Of a stretch of DNA of 64,000 bases, positions 1-13,300 are shown in pieces. Position 1 is the first letter of the stretch. Each line of letters begins with the position of its first letter. Source of the DNA: Corbicula japonica (lineage: Eukaryota > Mollusca > Bivalvia > Venerida > Cyrenidae); the NCBI GenBank assembly GCA_038501625.1, contig JAZAYU010000182.1, positions 1 to 64,000 on the forward strand, in the 5' to 3' direction. Under the pieces are notes generated by a model that searched no databases, was not told the DNA's origin, and saw nothing but the letters and a program-made list of their open reading frames with translations. Both the position numbers and the translations under genes were made by a program.

Positions 1-349
1 CAACCCACTATCTGATTTAAAGAACATATTCATTGGTAAACAAAGGACACATATGGTTAAAGACTACTTTTTATTTAGCCTACTAACTGATTTAAAAAAT
101 ATATTTACATGTGAACAAAGACCACATGCCTTTAAAGACCAATTTTCGTTTTTCCCAGAGATTACTTAGAATACAGGTTTGACTGTAGTTCATGTAATTC
201 AAATGGTATATAATAGTTAAAGCTTCAACTTCTGCTTTTTATATGATGTTCAAAGCATTTTAATTTTAAAGAATTTGCTGTGAGCTGGTACCCTATAAAA
301 TAAAAAGTAATTGATTTGAAGTTTAAATTTCTTAATCCTTCTCGCTTAC

Positions 350-435
350 CCAAGATCTATTTTCCCGTCCTTGTCCGTGTCCATGAAGCTCATGATACGA
401 TCTACAATATACCGTGACACCGGGATACCAGACTC
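350..435 (-). CDS. LRRC74-like exon 11 (EF hand 2, incomplete at intron)
   Basis: Residues 491-518 plus two bases, acceptor CGTTTCAG and donor GG|GTAAGC. The canonical loop DTDKDGKIDLG starts at residue 509. The final glutamate at position 12 would lie in the next exon, which I could not find in the 349 bases left and which is probably outside the window. Confidence 0.86.
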
Positions 436-828
436 CTGAAACGTAGCAACATGACGTAACCTAATGCACGAGATAACATAGCTGTTTCTTTAAACCGAGC
501 GTACAAACTGGCATGTCAGACCCTTCCGGTAAATAACAATAAACTTCGAACAAATCATCAACTTCTCTGACGATATATGCATAATACATTTGTATAACCA
601 AAATGTGTCTCGAGAGTATTTCGCGCGGCACTTTTTGTCAAGTATATTAAACGTAAAGTTTGTCTGACTGTGTCGCGCAGTACTGTTTGTCGTGATAGTG
701 TCAAAAGAACTGTTGTTTTTTTCATGAGTTTGTCTAAAAGAAAAAATACAGACTTGTTGGGCTAACGATATGCGCTCGTGTTACCATTCAAGCCTGTGTT
801 ATGACAGTGCATAGGCTCATATAATAAA

Positions 829-888
<60 letters not shown>

Positions 889-3800
889 GAGAAGATAACC
901 AAGTATATTGTTTGATCGTACATAATGATCTCAACGTGGCCTTCTAAAATATGCATACAAAATCAATGCGTTGCCATAAAAATAGCATATTTTCACGCAA
1001 AACTTATTTCTATGTATTTTATAAACGACTGGACAAAATAATATAGGAAAGCTTCACCCCAATTACAGTTTTTCTGATCCCTACGTTTACACAATATGTA
1101 ATTTCTTTTCGTCTTATTTAAATTATATAAGTTACCTTGAAAAGCAAAGCGAGTTCATCGGGTGTGAGACCTTCATCGTGGTCCTTGTTAATTTTGTGGA
1201 AGAAATCCTGAGCCCTGTTTCTCTCTTTGAGAAGATACAGCATTCGGAGAGGCTCGATGTTATAATTGTTACGCATTTCTATCTGAGAAATATATAAATA
1301 TAAACATTTGTGGCAAAATGGCGAACGCGGTAACATATATATGACTACTTTAATACCAAATATACAAGCTGGTACCACTATCCCAGGTTTTATAAGATGG
1401 TAAATCGTTACAATCATCATTATTATCATCATCATCACTACTACGACCGTCGTTGTCGTCGTTCGTCATCATTGTCATCGTCATTAATAAGCGCAACAAC
1501 AACGAAAATAAGAACAACAATATATTATGGAAAAAGTGTTTTAAAAATCTTCGTATTTTTAATGAAAAGGTTTTGGCAGGCACTACTTTAAAGCGTAAAC
1601 AATATTAAAATATATTCATCTTGTTTTCTCTACTTTATTAAAATGTTTGTTAAAATGACGATAAATGAATGCATACCTCTTTTATCATGTCATTCCGGTT
1701 CCGGCACGAGACCGGAAGTGAAGTCTCGTACTCCACAGCGAGGCTCCGTTCCTGTCTGACGGTATCAAGGATTCCCTGGAAGTCCCTGTCTACAACAATA
1801 CCCTGCAAAATATCATGTCATGTCACATGCTATATGTAAAGTAGAAATCATCATAATATTTTAAATGGAATTTCGAAACCACCATGTACTGCCGAAGACA
1901 TAGAAGGTTGATTTAACAGTGGATGTACATGTATTCAATTGCATTCTGTGGTTTTAAAATAAAAAGCATTCATCATCTTTTCCAAAAAATGGGTCAGTCA
2001 CGTCATCCGAAACAAAAATCTTCGTAATAGATTCATGCCATCTCGTAATATCGTTATTTGACTGTTGGAAAATACACGTTATGTCATCACCATTTGGTAA
2101 ACAATCACAACATTTTTATTCATGGAGAAAAAAACAACAACAAAAAACATGTCAAAATGACAACAAGACACATTTCCGGTGACCTAGTGTCGGACTCCAG
2201 ATTTCCAGACAGGGGTTCGTTTTGGGCAATCTCAGCGTAGTTACATGATAATTTCCAACTTTCTGGCCGAAATCCCGATGAACATTAAATATTACTGCAC
2301 AAAATTAGGCTCGAGCAACCCAGCCGTATACTCTGGATCCGCCCCTGGGACCTGAACGGTTTGGGATCAATTACCGATGGTACCTGAAGGCTAAGCTCTT
2401 CTAGAACACTATCCTGAGACTTCTGTATCCCCTCCAGTAACACTGTAGCGAACGACGGCGTGATTGGGTTGCGGTCAAGCTGAAAAAGAAATACACATCT
2501 GTGCTCGAAAATAGCATTTCCAGGGCCGAAGATCATAAAACTTAGTTTTGAGATCAGTCTCAAATCTCAAGGATCTGATTGGCTGAAATGGCGACTGGTC
2601 GCCATTTCAGCCAATCAGATGCTTGAGATTTGAGACTGATCTCCAGATTTAGTTTTATGATCAAACAGTTCGATTTAGAACGGGAATGACTTACTGTACA
2701 ATACCGATAGGAATACAATATTTGTTTTTCCCGCTGTAGCATTTATAATTCGCACTTTATTTACAAAATTCCATTGGTCTCAAACTAGTTTAGATCGCTT
2801 ATGCAGCAATATAAATAAAATATAAGCACATGAATATCCTGTCAGGTTACTTACGACTAGCACTTTGAGCGTTTTGTTATGCAGCAGTCCTTTCATGAGT
2901 TCTAGCAGAGCAGGAGGGTGGATTCTGTTGCACGAGATATCAAGCTTCTCTATGCGCGTGTTTTTACGTAAAGCGTCCGACATCGCCACGCATCCCTCGA
3001 AACCAAATCCATTCCAACCCAGGTTAATATACTCAATGCTTGAATTTTTCTGAAAGTTGTATGAAATAAATTTCCATAAAACATAGAATTGTGTAGTTGA
3101 TTATCATCGGCTGATACCATTTCATTTTTCGCAGACTTGTTTATATGAGCGTTTTGTTATGCAGCAGTCCTTTCATGAGCAGCCAAAGTCGCTACAAACT
3201 ACGGTCAAGAGATGAAATAAATCTTAACATCCACAGAACACGAACAAGAATGGCTGATAGATCTATAGCCGTTACAGGCCCAAAGTGGTGGAACGCTTTA
3301 AAGTGCATTGAGAAAGAAGATCAGTTCCGATGCAAACTTAAGACTCATTTGTTTAATGTTTTCTTTGACTAAAACATACTAAGCACGAGAGCAGTGTAAA
3401 TAGGACTGTAAAGCGCAATCGAGTATTTTACAATAATTTTTGCGCTATATAAATGTACTTGTATTTGTATGATGATTTATGACCAAATAAGCAAAACGCT
3501 TTATGCGACGCCATCTAACGACGAAGACGAATTTTATAATGCGATATCAGTCGGCCTACTCAAGTATTGTATTTTTGACAGTTTTACAGGAACTGCATGT
3601 CTTGATGCAAATAGTATTTTCTTTTTGTTTGTATTGTGTGCTAGATAAATAGGACATTATTCAAAACCATACATAAATTACAGCCAAATGAAACCTCATT
3701 TCTTTAAACACTGGGCAGCCGACAAGTATATATCAATGCAAGGTTTTTTAAGAAATAAAGCAAAAGGATTTACTATTAAATCCAAAAGTAGAAATGAAAT

Positions 3801-6800
3801 AAGACTTGACTCGGGAAAATAAGCATTGAACTGGTGCATGGTTTAGATGCACTGTTTATTGTACATGAATTTCAGAGTTACCATGCAAATGTTATTATGC
3901 GAACGGTTGACCTTTAGTTTCAGTGTTTGCTTGGTTAGTAGGCCACTATTTTGTCTGGACTGAAGATTCAAACATACACATTTGAATTTAATCAGTAAAC
4001 TCTGGCCGGAAATTAGTATAGATTTTGTAATTTTAGCCCATTTTTACCGTGTGTGTTTGGACTCCCTTAACAACGTGCCATTACTCAAATATGTTGTAAG
4101 GAGATGGTTATGAAATCATTACCGCAAACAATGATAAAGGGCACACGTGGAACAAGGTCAGGAGGAAAATCAACGTTTTACTTTCTACTTGGGTCAATCT
4201 TATATCTAACAAATCATGCGGTCTGGAAGTGTTTGATAAAAGATGTCGTCTTTTCATGCAAAAGAATGAAACTGCAACATGGCTGAGTAAGGGAAAATAG
4301 ATGTTTAAGACAAAATGGATCTTCAATGAAAAAAAGGAACATATTTAAAGTTGATTGGCTTAAAACAAAGAAAAAATACATCTCCGAGGTAGCATATCAG
4401 TAAAAGAGAGTTTCAGTAGAAAAAATACAATATCCCGAAAAGATGAAAAAACTGCCTATTTGCAAACAGTTAGAAAAAAAGCAACGGAACGAACACTGTT
4501 CGTATTTAAAACAAATTTCACTATGAGGCTACGTTTTCATTTGAGCGAACTTCAAATGGATACATTTTACTTCAAAAATCATGTTTAAAGCAGTAAGCCC
4601 CAAAACCACTACTTGAAATACACAAAACGTAGACAATAAGGGCGGTAGTTGTATACAAAGAATAATCATATGGTAAAAATTAATGTTATTAAATAAGCTA
4701 ATCAAAATAACCTAGGAAGTAGACTCGCCAAGTTTGACCGAAGCAATAACAAACATGAGTGCTATTTATATACAAGTACGTGCACATGCTTGAAACAATT
4801 TCCGGTAACGGTTCCAATCAAGACAGCAAGCTTCAGACAGCACAATAAGCCCTTGTCAGAACTTTAAGTACAAACACTAGTTGCTGCACTCTGTAAACCA
4901 ACAAAAATTGCCATTTATTTTGCTAAATTCGAGAATGGCACAGAAGCGCGAATATTAATTTACGCGAATATGTCTGCAGGATAATAAAATAAGATTCAGA
5001 AATTAGAAAAAAGGGAAAATAAATATTCGCGAACATGTCCGACCTTGCCAAAACGCAAACATGTGTATGCGAGAACGGTTATGTAACAGTACAGTTTGTA
5101 ACTAATGTATCATAAAAAACCTTGCATGCGTTTACAGTATGTCGGAAAAAATTTTTACGATATAATAAGATTTTATATTTTCGTAGCGATTTTATATCCC
5201 TTAAAACCGAAAGAAACATAAATGAAGAAATGACAGAAATTGTCCAAAACTGAAAAAAAAAACACGAGAAAATCATTACAAGGGTTACGAATTATTACAA
5301 CAGAAAATGTTACCAGTCAGATTTATGTAACGGCAGATAAGGCGGGTCTAAACTCTTATAAAACCATCGTCCTCTACAAATTGTAGAATCATCTTTGATG
5401 GCGAGGGATAATTTTTGCGTTCGTCGCTATGGAACGCTGGTGCGAATTTAAAACCTTCGCCTATGTTTTTTTGCTGGTCAGATCACATTACTGACTTTCC
5501 ATCAACGCTCGATACGCACTAAAATGCACAATATTTGTGGCACTGGGTGCTCGAGAAATTTACGGATCGCGAAAATGAATGATTTGATGGTATATAGGGC
5601 AGTTTCACGTAATATTGCAAACAGTTTTAATGGCATGTGAGTTCGGTCCTCGTGTAAGCAACTGCACCTCACGGAGACACGTGAGCACAGACTATAAATA
5701 CCAGATTTTGTTCACAACAACACAGACCGAAAGATCGTCTCAAACGTTAAGCAGCGAACTTATTCAGATTTTCAGAATTTATGATGAAGGTACTCGGAGT
5801 TTTGTTAGTGTGTGTTGTTGGCGCCATTGCCCAGCAGACGACCGTGCAGCGCCTCGTAGCGGACGGAAGATTCGATACACTGGTTAGCCTCGTAACAAAG
5901 GCAGGGCTCGTCGACACGCTCAACAACGGTACGTTCACTATCTTCGCTCCAACAGACGCCGCTTTTGCTGCTCTCCCACCCAGTGTTTCCGCAGCGCTAC
6001 AAGACGTCAACGTACTGAAGGACGCTCTGTTGTACCACGTCATTTCCGGTAACGTACCAAGCTCGGCTGCTTCTGATGAATTGAAGATTACGATGGTGAA
6101 CGGAAAGGAAGCCAGGATCAACGTGTACAGCCATAACAACAAGATAACCATCCAAGGGTCCGTCATCTCACAGGTGGACCTCATGTGTAGCAACGGCATC
6201 ATACATGTCCTGGACAGCGTCATGTTGGCGCCTACCGGCGACATTGTGGACTACGTGGTCGGCAACCCTCAGCTCAGCACCCTGCTCAGCCTTGTCCAAC
6301 AGGCCAACCTGACCGCCGCTCTGAAAGGCGACGCTCTAACCTTGTTCGCCCCGACCAATGACGCCTTCGCCAAGCTCCCTGCAGCAACAATAGCTGACGT
6401 CACCAGTAATCCAGCTAAACTTGCCGCCATTTTGACATACCACGTGGTGCCCTCTACGGAATACTCTGTAGGACTCTGGCAGCAGGAGCACCTTAAACCA
6501 CTCAACCCAAACGACGACCTGGTAATCCACATGGTCCACCATCAAGCCGACGTCAAGGTGAGCTTTTTTTCAAACTGCATCAGTCAAACATGTTTTGTTG
6601 AACCTATTTACGGTCTCTTCATTTAATAACAGTGTATTATTCGTTCGGGTTGTTTTGCTATTAAGTCATTTTGTTAAAGTAAGACCTTTTTACACATTGT
6701 TCATTTGAAATGTACATGAGAAAAAGTGTCTTTGGAAAGTTGATTTCATTCATTCCTTGAAATGACGTCATAAAGTTGAGCAGACGACATTGCTTATTAT

Positions 6801-7232
6801 GCAGTTAGCGGCATTCTGAAAGGGTGTAACAATATCGGTAGTAATGAGAACGAAAGAGGATTGTTCGATATTTCCAAAATATCAACCAACAAAAATGTCA
6901 AAAATATAAATATAGCCAAAAGCTATCAACCAACAAATATGTCAAAAATATAAATATAGCCAAAAGCATTGTGGCATGGAGTGGGGGGGGGGGGGGGGGG
7001 GGGGGAGCGCCTCACTTTCTTTGAAGACGTACACTTTGAATTATCATTTTGATAAGCTTATTTTCAGTAATTACCTTTGAGAACTGATGGAAATGTAAAG
7101 TGCACTGAGCAATTTAACAATAGAAATATCGAATTTACGTCAAAAGAAAGAGAATACTTTAACTTTTTGTAAGTATTGATCCAACATATTTTTGTATTTG
7201 GTTATTAAGTACTGTATTAAGGACACCAGTCT

Positions 7233-7307
<75 letters not shown>

Positions 7308-7350
7308 CGTCGTCGTCTTCTTCTTCGTCGTTATCATCATCACCATCATC

Positions 7351-7391
<41 letters not shown>

Positions 7392-10300
7392 TACTATTGC
7401 AATAAATATAACAATATTGTTTCAGGTTGAGAACGCTCTTGTGACCAGCAAGGATATTGGCGTCACCAATGGCGTCATTCATCTGATCGATCACGTGCTC
7501 ATCCCACACCAAGATCCCGTTATTGGTTAAACCCGCACAATACCGGATCCCGTTATTGGTTAAACCCGCAAAATACAGGATCACTGCCACAACTTATCGA
7601 TTGTGTTTTGTTTATTCTAGATATTATTATTTATGTTATTTATTAAATTATTTATTTATCATTATACTTTTTGTCAATAAATTTTGAAAAAAAAAAGATT
7701 TATATTATCAAACGTAATTAACATTTGATGAATATGAAAGCAATGCTACGATTTATGTCATAAAGTGAGAAAACTGTGCAGCTAGACTGGGACTCGAACC
7801 CGGGACCCATAGATTAACAAGGCAAGTGCCATCCCGACTGAACTATTTGGACAGCGTGCACATCTTTTCCTAAGATGGTGATTAGATTCGTACCGCGACA
7901 TTTAGATGTCGTAATCGTTGGGTTTACCGATATATAAAATGAAAATAGTATTTGAATTAGGTTCCATATTAAAAAGATAGTGCCTCTAGCTGGGAGCGAA
8001 CCCGCACCGTAACGGCGACAGCGCCTAGCCCTGCAATTCCGACGACGCAACTTACTGAGCTAACCTGGACAATCCCAAAAAGGTTGATCGGATAGCCCTA
8101 ATATACGTTACCATCACATAACAGTACTGAATTTATGTACGGGGAGACTTTTACGGCCGTCACACTGCACAAATAGCGCTAAGTACTGTAAATTTCAAAT
8201 GATAGTGCCTCTAGCTGGGAGCGAACCCGCAATATAAGATTTACATATACTGAAAGTTAGACATGTTTTGTCCGCAAAGACAAATATACACTCCGCCAAA
8301 TATACACTTGCGATATTTCTGATCAACAGTATTTATAAGTGTCATTTCATCAAAAATAGTTACCTTTATGTGTATAATTCTTTATAATCTTTGACACAGT
8401 GTCACTACAGTATCAAAAATAATTAATTTTCATCAGGCACTTAAAATCCTGACCAAAAATATAAATAAGTGTATTTTCATAAAAAAGCACCTGCGAGATT
8501 AAACGAAATTAAGTTACCTCAAATGCATAAAATCTTCCAAGAGGGAAGTAAGTAATCAATCTATGTAAAATTTATAGGCTTTAATTAAACAATTTCGGCA
8601 CAAAAAATCTGTATTTTTCTTGATAAAGAGCAATTATCCAGACATTTGGTATTAAAGAGTTATTTGTACACAGAGTAAATAAAGTTAATTTTTCCTCATA
8701 TACACATGTTTCCGTTTTCAGCATAACGATATACCACAGAGTAACAACGTCCAAATTCTGTGTGGCGGCTGTAGAACGTCTCCCCGTACTTAATTAACTT
8801 TAATGTGGTAATCAGTTTCAATTACCTCCCTTTAATGATAATATGCTATTTTCAAAGTATGAAGAATGTAAATAATTGTGACTGTATAGAGGTATACAAC
8901 TATCCTTTTTTGGGGGGGGAGGATACCGATGGTATGTACTGTGTCTTTCTCACTTACTAGACAGAAAAATCTCTATTTTTAGCCGTGTGAGATTTCCTTA
9001 TCTCGCATGGCCTTATCTAACACTCCGCGTGCTCGCGTACTTTCGTATTATTGCGCACCGTATTAATTGAGCACTTTCATTATTGATTTAGCCTACGTCA
9101 TGATGCTTATTACTACGTCATTTAAGTTCATTATGTGACGTAATTAAACGAATGTTTACTTTTTCAAACAGAGCAAGCTGTTGATTTTGTTTTATCAGGA
9201 TTTATTTCAAAAATCATTTGGAAAGTATCCACTCGGAGGTTGCTAAATTCTCAACGCTGGAACTTGGAAGTGTTTATCGTGGTATGAGTCTGAAAATGCT
9301 AATTTTTTTAGAGTGTTTCATTCTTATACCGCTGTTGCGAGCTTCGTTAAACATCAGGATAGATCTATGAAGAAAGTGAATGGAGAATAAAATAGAAAAT
9401 ATACTGCTGTTTAATCGGGATATTTCAACTGGTATGTACAATTCAATTTTTTTGAATTGTGACGAAATCACGAATAACCTTAAAAATCGCAGATCCGTTT
9501 TCAAAGGATAAACCAGCTGTTTTCATTCAATGAAAAAACGATTCTTTTCCTTTCTTTTATTTGTAACGATATTGTTGAAGGCCTACATGTTAGGGTTGAT
9601 AAACTTTGACAGGACTTTGTATTCGTGGCTGATTTACCGTCCCTACTGGAAGTTACGCAAAAGAAATAGTTCTCTAAAAGTTTGCGTTTTTTTTTAATTT
9701 TAAAGAACTTTGTTTAAATCATCAAGAAGTAAGTGAGAAAAATAATCAATCATTGGTATTCGGCGAAGATCGCGGTATCCCAACCCTCGGGCAATGCTTT
9801 CCAGACGGAAACTCGGCACAGCCTCGTTTCCGTCTGGAAAGCATTACCCTCGGGCTGAGATACCTTGATCTTCGCCGAATACCAATGATAGATTCTCTTT
9901 GTCTCTTGCATGGTCGGCTAGGTGCTGCGGCCATATTTTGCAAAACTTTGGGGTTATCTATACAATATTAATATTGATTATCCTTTACATGCTTGACAGG
10001 TGAAAAAAACTCCAAAGCTATACTTGGAGCTAAACACTTAATAAACACTATAACTGATGATGGATAAGTAGACAGTCACGTGATACTCTGTTTATATAAC
10101 CAATAATGATCTACTGGGGGGGATTAAATATTTTTCCAGTGGTCAAAACTAATCATGAGAACATGGCATTGTCAAATTTTTAAATGAATTTGTCTGTCAC
10201 GTGACTGTCTAGCTATCGGTAACTTACTGTACATGTCTGGTTTACAACATGCAGTTCACCTCCAAACCATTAGCAATCCCTATGGCTCCTCTTTGTCTGA

Positions 10301-13300
10301 GATGGTTCCAACTAAGGTCAAGTTCCTCCAGTCCCCTGTTAGCAGCTAAAATACAAAACACCCGATTCCAATGTCCAGAATTTGATTTTTGCGCTCTTTG
10401 GGGTTTCAAGAAAACTTTGTAAATTTATTATTAAAATTATTTGCAATATTTAGCGAATGCGTTTATCAAAAGCAATGAAAATCTTGCAAGTGAACGTCTA
10501 ACTGTATCGTTTATCGCATAATGGGAAACGATGTCTCCCAGGGAAAACGTGAAATCGAGAAAACTAGAATCATCTTCAAAGTTTACACTACGATTTTTCT
10601 ATAAGCCTGAGAATATGTACTGATGACTAACCTATTGCCTTTCCGATTTCTTTCCCGGCTACATCTCGAAACTCGTTGTGGTGTGCGTGTAACACTCGAA
10701 GCTGGGGACTAACCTGGAAAATAAACATCTCCTAAATGTGACATACTTACAAGAACTGGTGAAAAGAACACGCAAAGAAACTCCACAAAATTCTCTAGGA
10801 CCTTAAAGCCAAACCTCTTCATAAAAACTGAATTGTTGCTGATACGGATTCCCTATTACCTTTAAAAAATTAACTCGATCGAGATGAAAGGCGCCTTGTT
10901 GTGTGTTTTTTAGAAATATATTAAGTTATATAGAACGTACCGCCTCAGATTCGATTAAATGGCTACTATATGGTAGCACGAAATACGTAAAAAGATATTA
11001 TCGGATTGTCTTGAACATTTTCTTTTGCGAACAACACCACATTTGTTGCCACTGCATCGCCCACCGACGCTCGACACTCGTGGCCAAAATGATTGCTCGA
11101 TGCGTGAACAACAAAAGCTTAAAATACATGTAGGAACTAATGGAAACAATCTAGCAAGTTGAAAGCCTGGCAGTGACTGGACTTCAATGTTTAAGTACCA
11201 ATATGTGAAGTGTTGGATAGAATAGAAAGGCACTATTGTAGTATACATATGTGTTTGTAATGATATATAAAAAGGCAATAAACTATAAGAAAACCAATAG
11301 AAAGGTCGTAACAGAAACTAAAACGGACACATACGACAATAATAATAGACTTCTGAATTCTTAAAGGTCTAAGAAATAGCTAACAAAGGTTTTTGTATAG
11401 ATGTCTTTTAAGTATAAATATTGAACAGAAATGTAGTAAAAAGGTAAGAACATCATGATTTTCTGAAGACCCAAGCCATAAACATTTCGGGAGCTTTAGA
11501 CACCGTTTCAAAAACATTTTTAATATCATGTAATATATATAAAAAAAAGGTTTTCTACAAGTAACAAACACATCGGAAACATTAAAAAATGAATTTCGTC
11601 TCCAACTTAATTTGCAGACACAAATTACAATACCGTTGATGTGCTGAATGTTGGCACACCTTGATTATGTCGGCGACTACGATCCCGTCCCTGTCCGTGA
11701 GCCTGTTTCCGGAAATATCGAGCACTGTGATCACGTGGTACGTCTGGAAATGTTTCAACAATGACCAGATACCTGTACCCGTCAAATAATTATCCGCAAG
11801 ACGCTGCAAATATAACAACAACAATGACTGATGCCTGTACCCGTCAAATAAATCTCTGCAAGACGCTGCAAATATAATACAATAATAACTGACAGTATTT
11901 AAAAAAAAAGAACTTTATAAGCAAATTTTACAAAAGTGGTGAATTAAACAGAAATAAGTTTTTTATGTTTCAAACATGTTTCGACATTCTACGTTTCGAC
12001 ATTGTACATGTCTATACGGTTTTACAAAACCAACATTACACGTTTGCTGCTTGATTATAAATTTTTAATCAAATATTGTAATATATAGTTAAGATGGCCG
12101 GTTATACACGTATACACATTCTAAATTTATATTAATAGAGAAACCTCGCCTTATTACGACTACTTCTGCGAGTTGACAAATGTATTCTTTATTGCGGGAT
12201 AGTCATAATTTTGGGTTGGAAAATGGTGCAAAACTGTCAAGAGAGAGCTTTTGAGCGGGATGATCCTAATTTTGGGGAAGCTTTTCCGAGGGGTTTTACT
12301 GTATACCTATTAAATATACATCATCGTCAACAATCCACGGTTCAATTGCGTAACTCGATGAATTGAGAGGAAAACATAATACAATCAACGTAGGTATCCG
12401 ACGACAAAATTTAATATACATTTGTTGAAAGACAATGGGATTCAATAAAAGGTAAGACAAATTACAAAAAATATGCCTGTCAATTGTTATCTAGGAGTGT
12501 AAGATAAGCAGTCAAAAAATCTAAATAGGTACCAGTTCCTTGAAGCTGTGGTTGGCAGCCAGCATCTGCAGGACATAACGACATCCTAGAGTGCCCAGAG
12601 TGTTTCCGGAGAAGTCGAGATAGGTGGCCGACGTCTCGAGCTGAAAACAGATGAAAACAGAACTTTAAAAGCCACCAAACACGACAAATATCAAAATATT
12701 GCAGGCTCGATTTGATTGTGCCTGAAAGTGCATCATATTACTGTTCAAGTCGCCAAGGGTTTAGCGCAACTCAATATTTATTCTATCTTATTTTGGAATT
12801 GTCTAAGCAAGACAACCCGTTTATTAAAAATATTATTTTTATCAACGCAAATGGCCACCATACTCATTATTGACAACATCTTTAGACTGTTGATTCACTT
12901 TAAAATTCATTCCACTAATGCACAAAATCTGAAAACTCTACACTACCGATTCTATTGATATATCTGAACAGTTTTAAACAGAGTATTTTCTTACACAGCA
13001 GACAGAGATTTTCATTATCATTGATTTGGGCAAAGTTTGATGGAACTGCATTGTACCGTTTGAGGGATTTCGATATTTTTCTTTTTGTCTATGACAAACC
13101 AATGACAGACGGCGCATTACCATAAAGTACAATAAACTTCAAGTAAGCGCGCTTACCACCATTTGCCTTCAAAGCTAGGGCCCCCTAGAGTCAGGGCTTC
13201 GTGTCCTTGGACAATGGGTGCGTGTGCGCATGTGTGTGATGGTAGTGGTGATGGGGTAGGGAAGGGTATGCTATAGTCAAACACGGTTACAAATATTAAA

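Noticed and set aside
286..300. Terminal exon of the LRRC74-like gene after TTTTATAG
   Set aside because: In the required phase it reads GVPAHSKFF and a stop, and would break the second EF loop; the true next exon is more likely outside the window.
2866..3179. The 34-bp duplicate as a target-site duplication of the LINE
   Set aside because: Both copies lie on the same (5') side of the LINE remnant, so they do not flank it.
5747..6244. 165-residue minus-strand open frame
   Set aside because: Mirror frame of the FAS1 exon, which is GC-rich and so lacks stops on the other strand.
7140..7590. Poly-Asn, poly-Ile, poly-Asp and poly-Met frames
   Set aside because: All derive from the trinucleotide microsatellites in the FAS1 intron.
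7781..7857. Possible tRNA gene on the minus strand
   Set aside because: A and B boxes are present, but I cannot form an acceptor stem or a regular anticodon arm; it reads as a SINE head.
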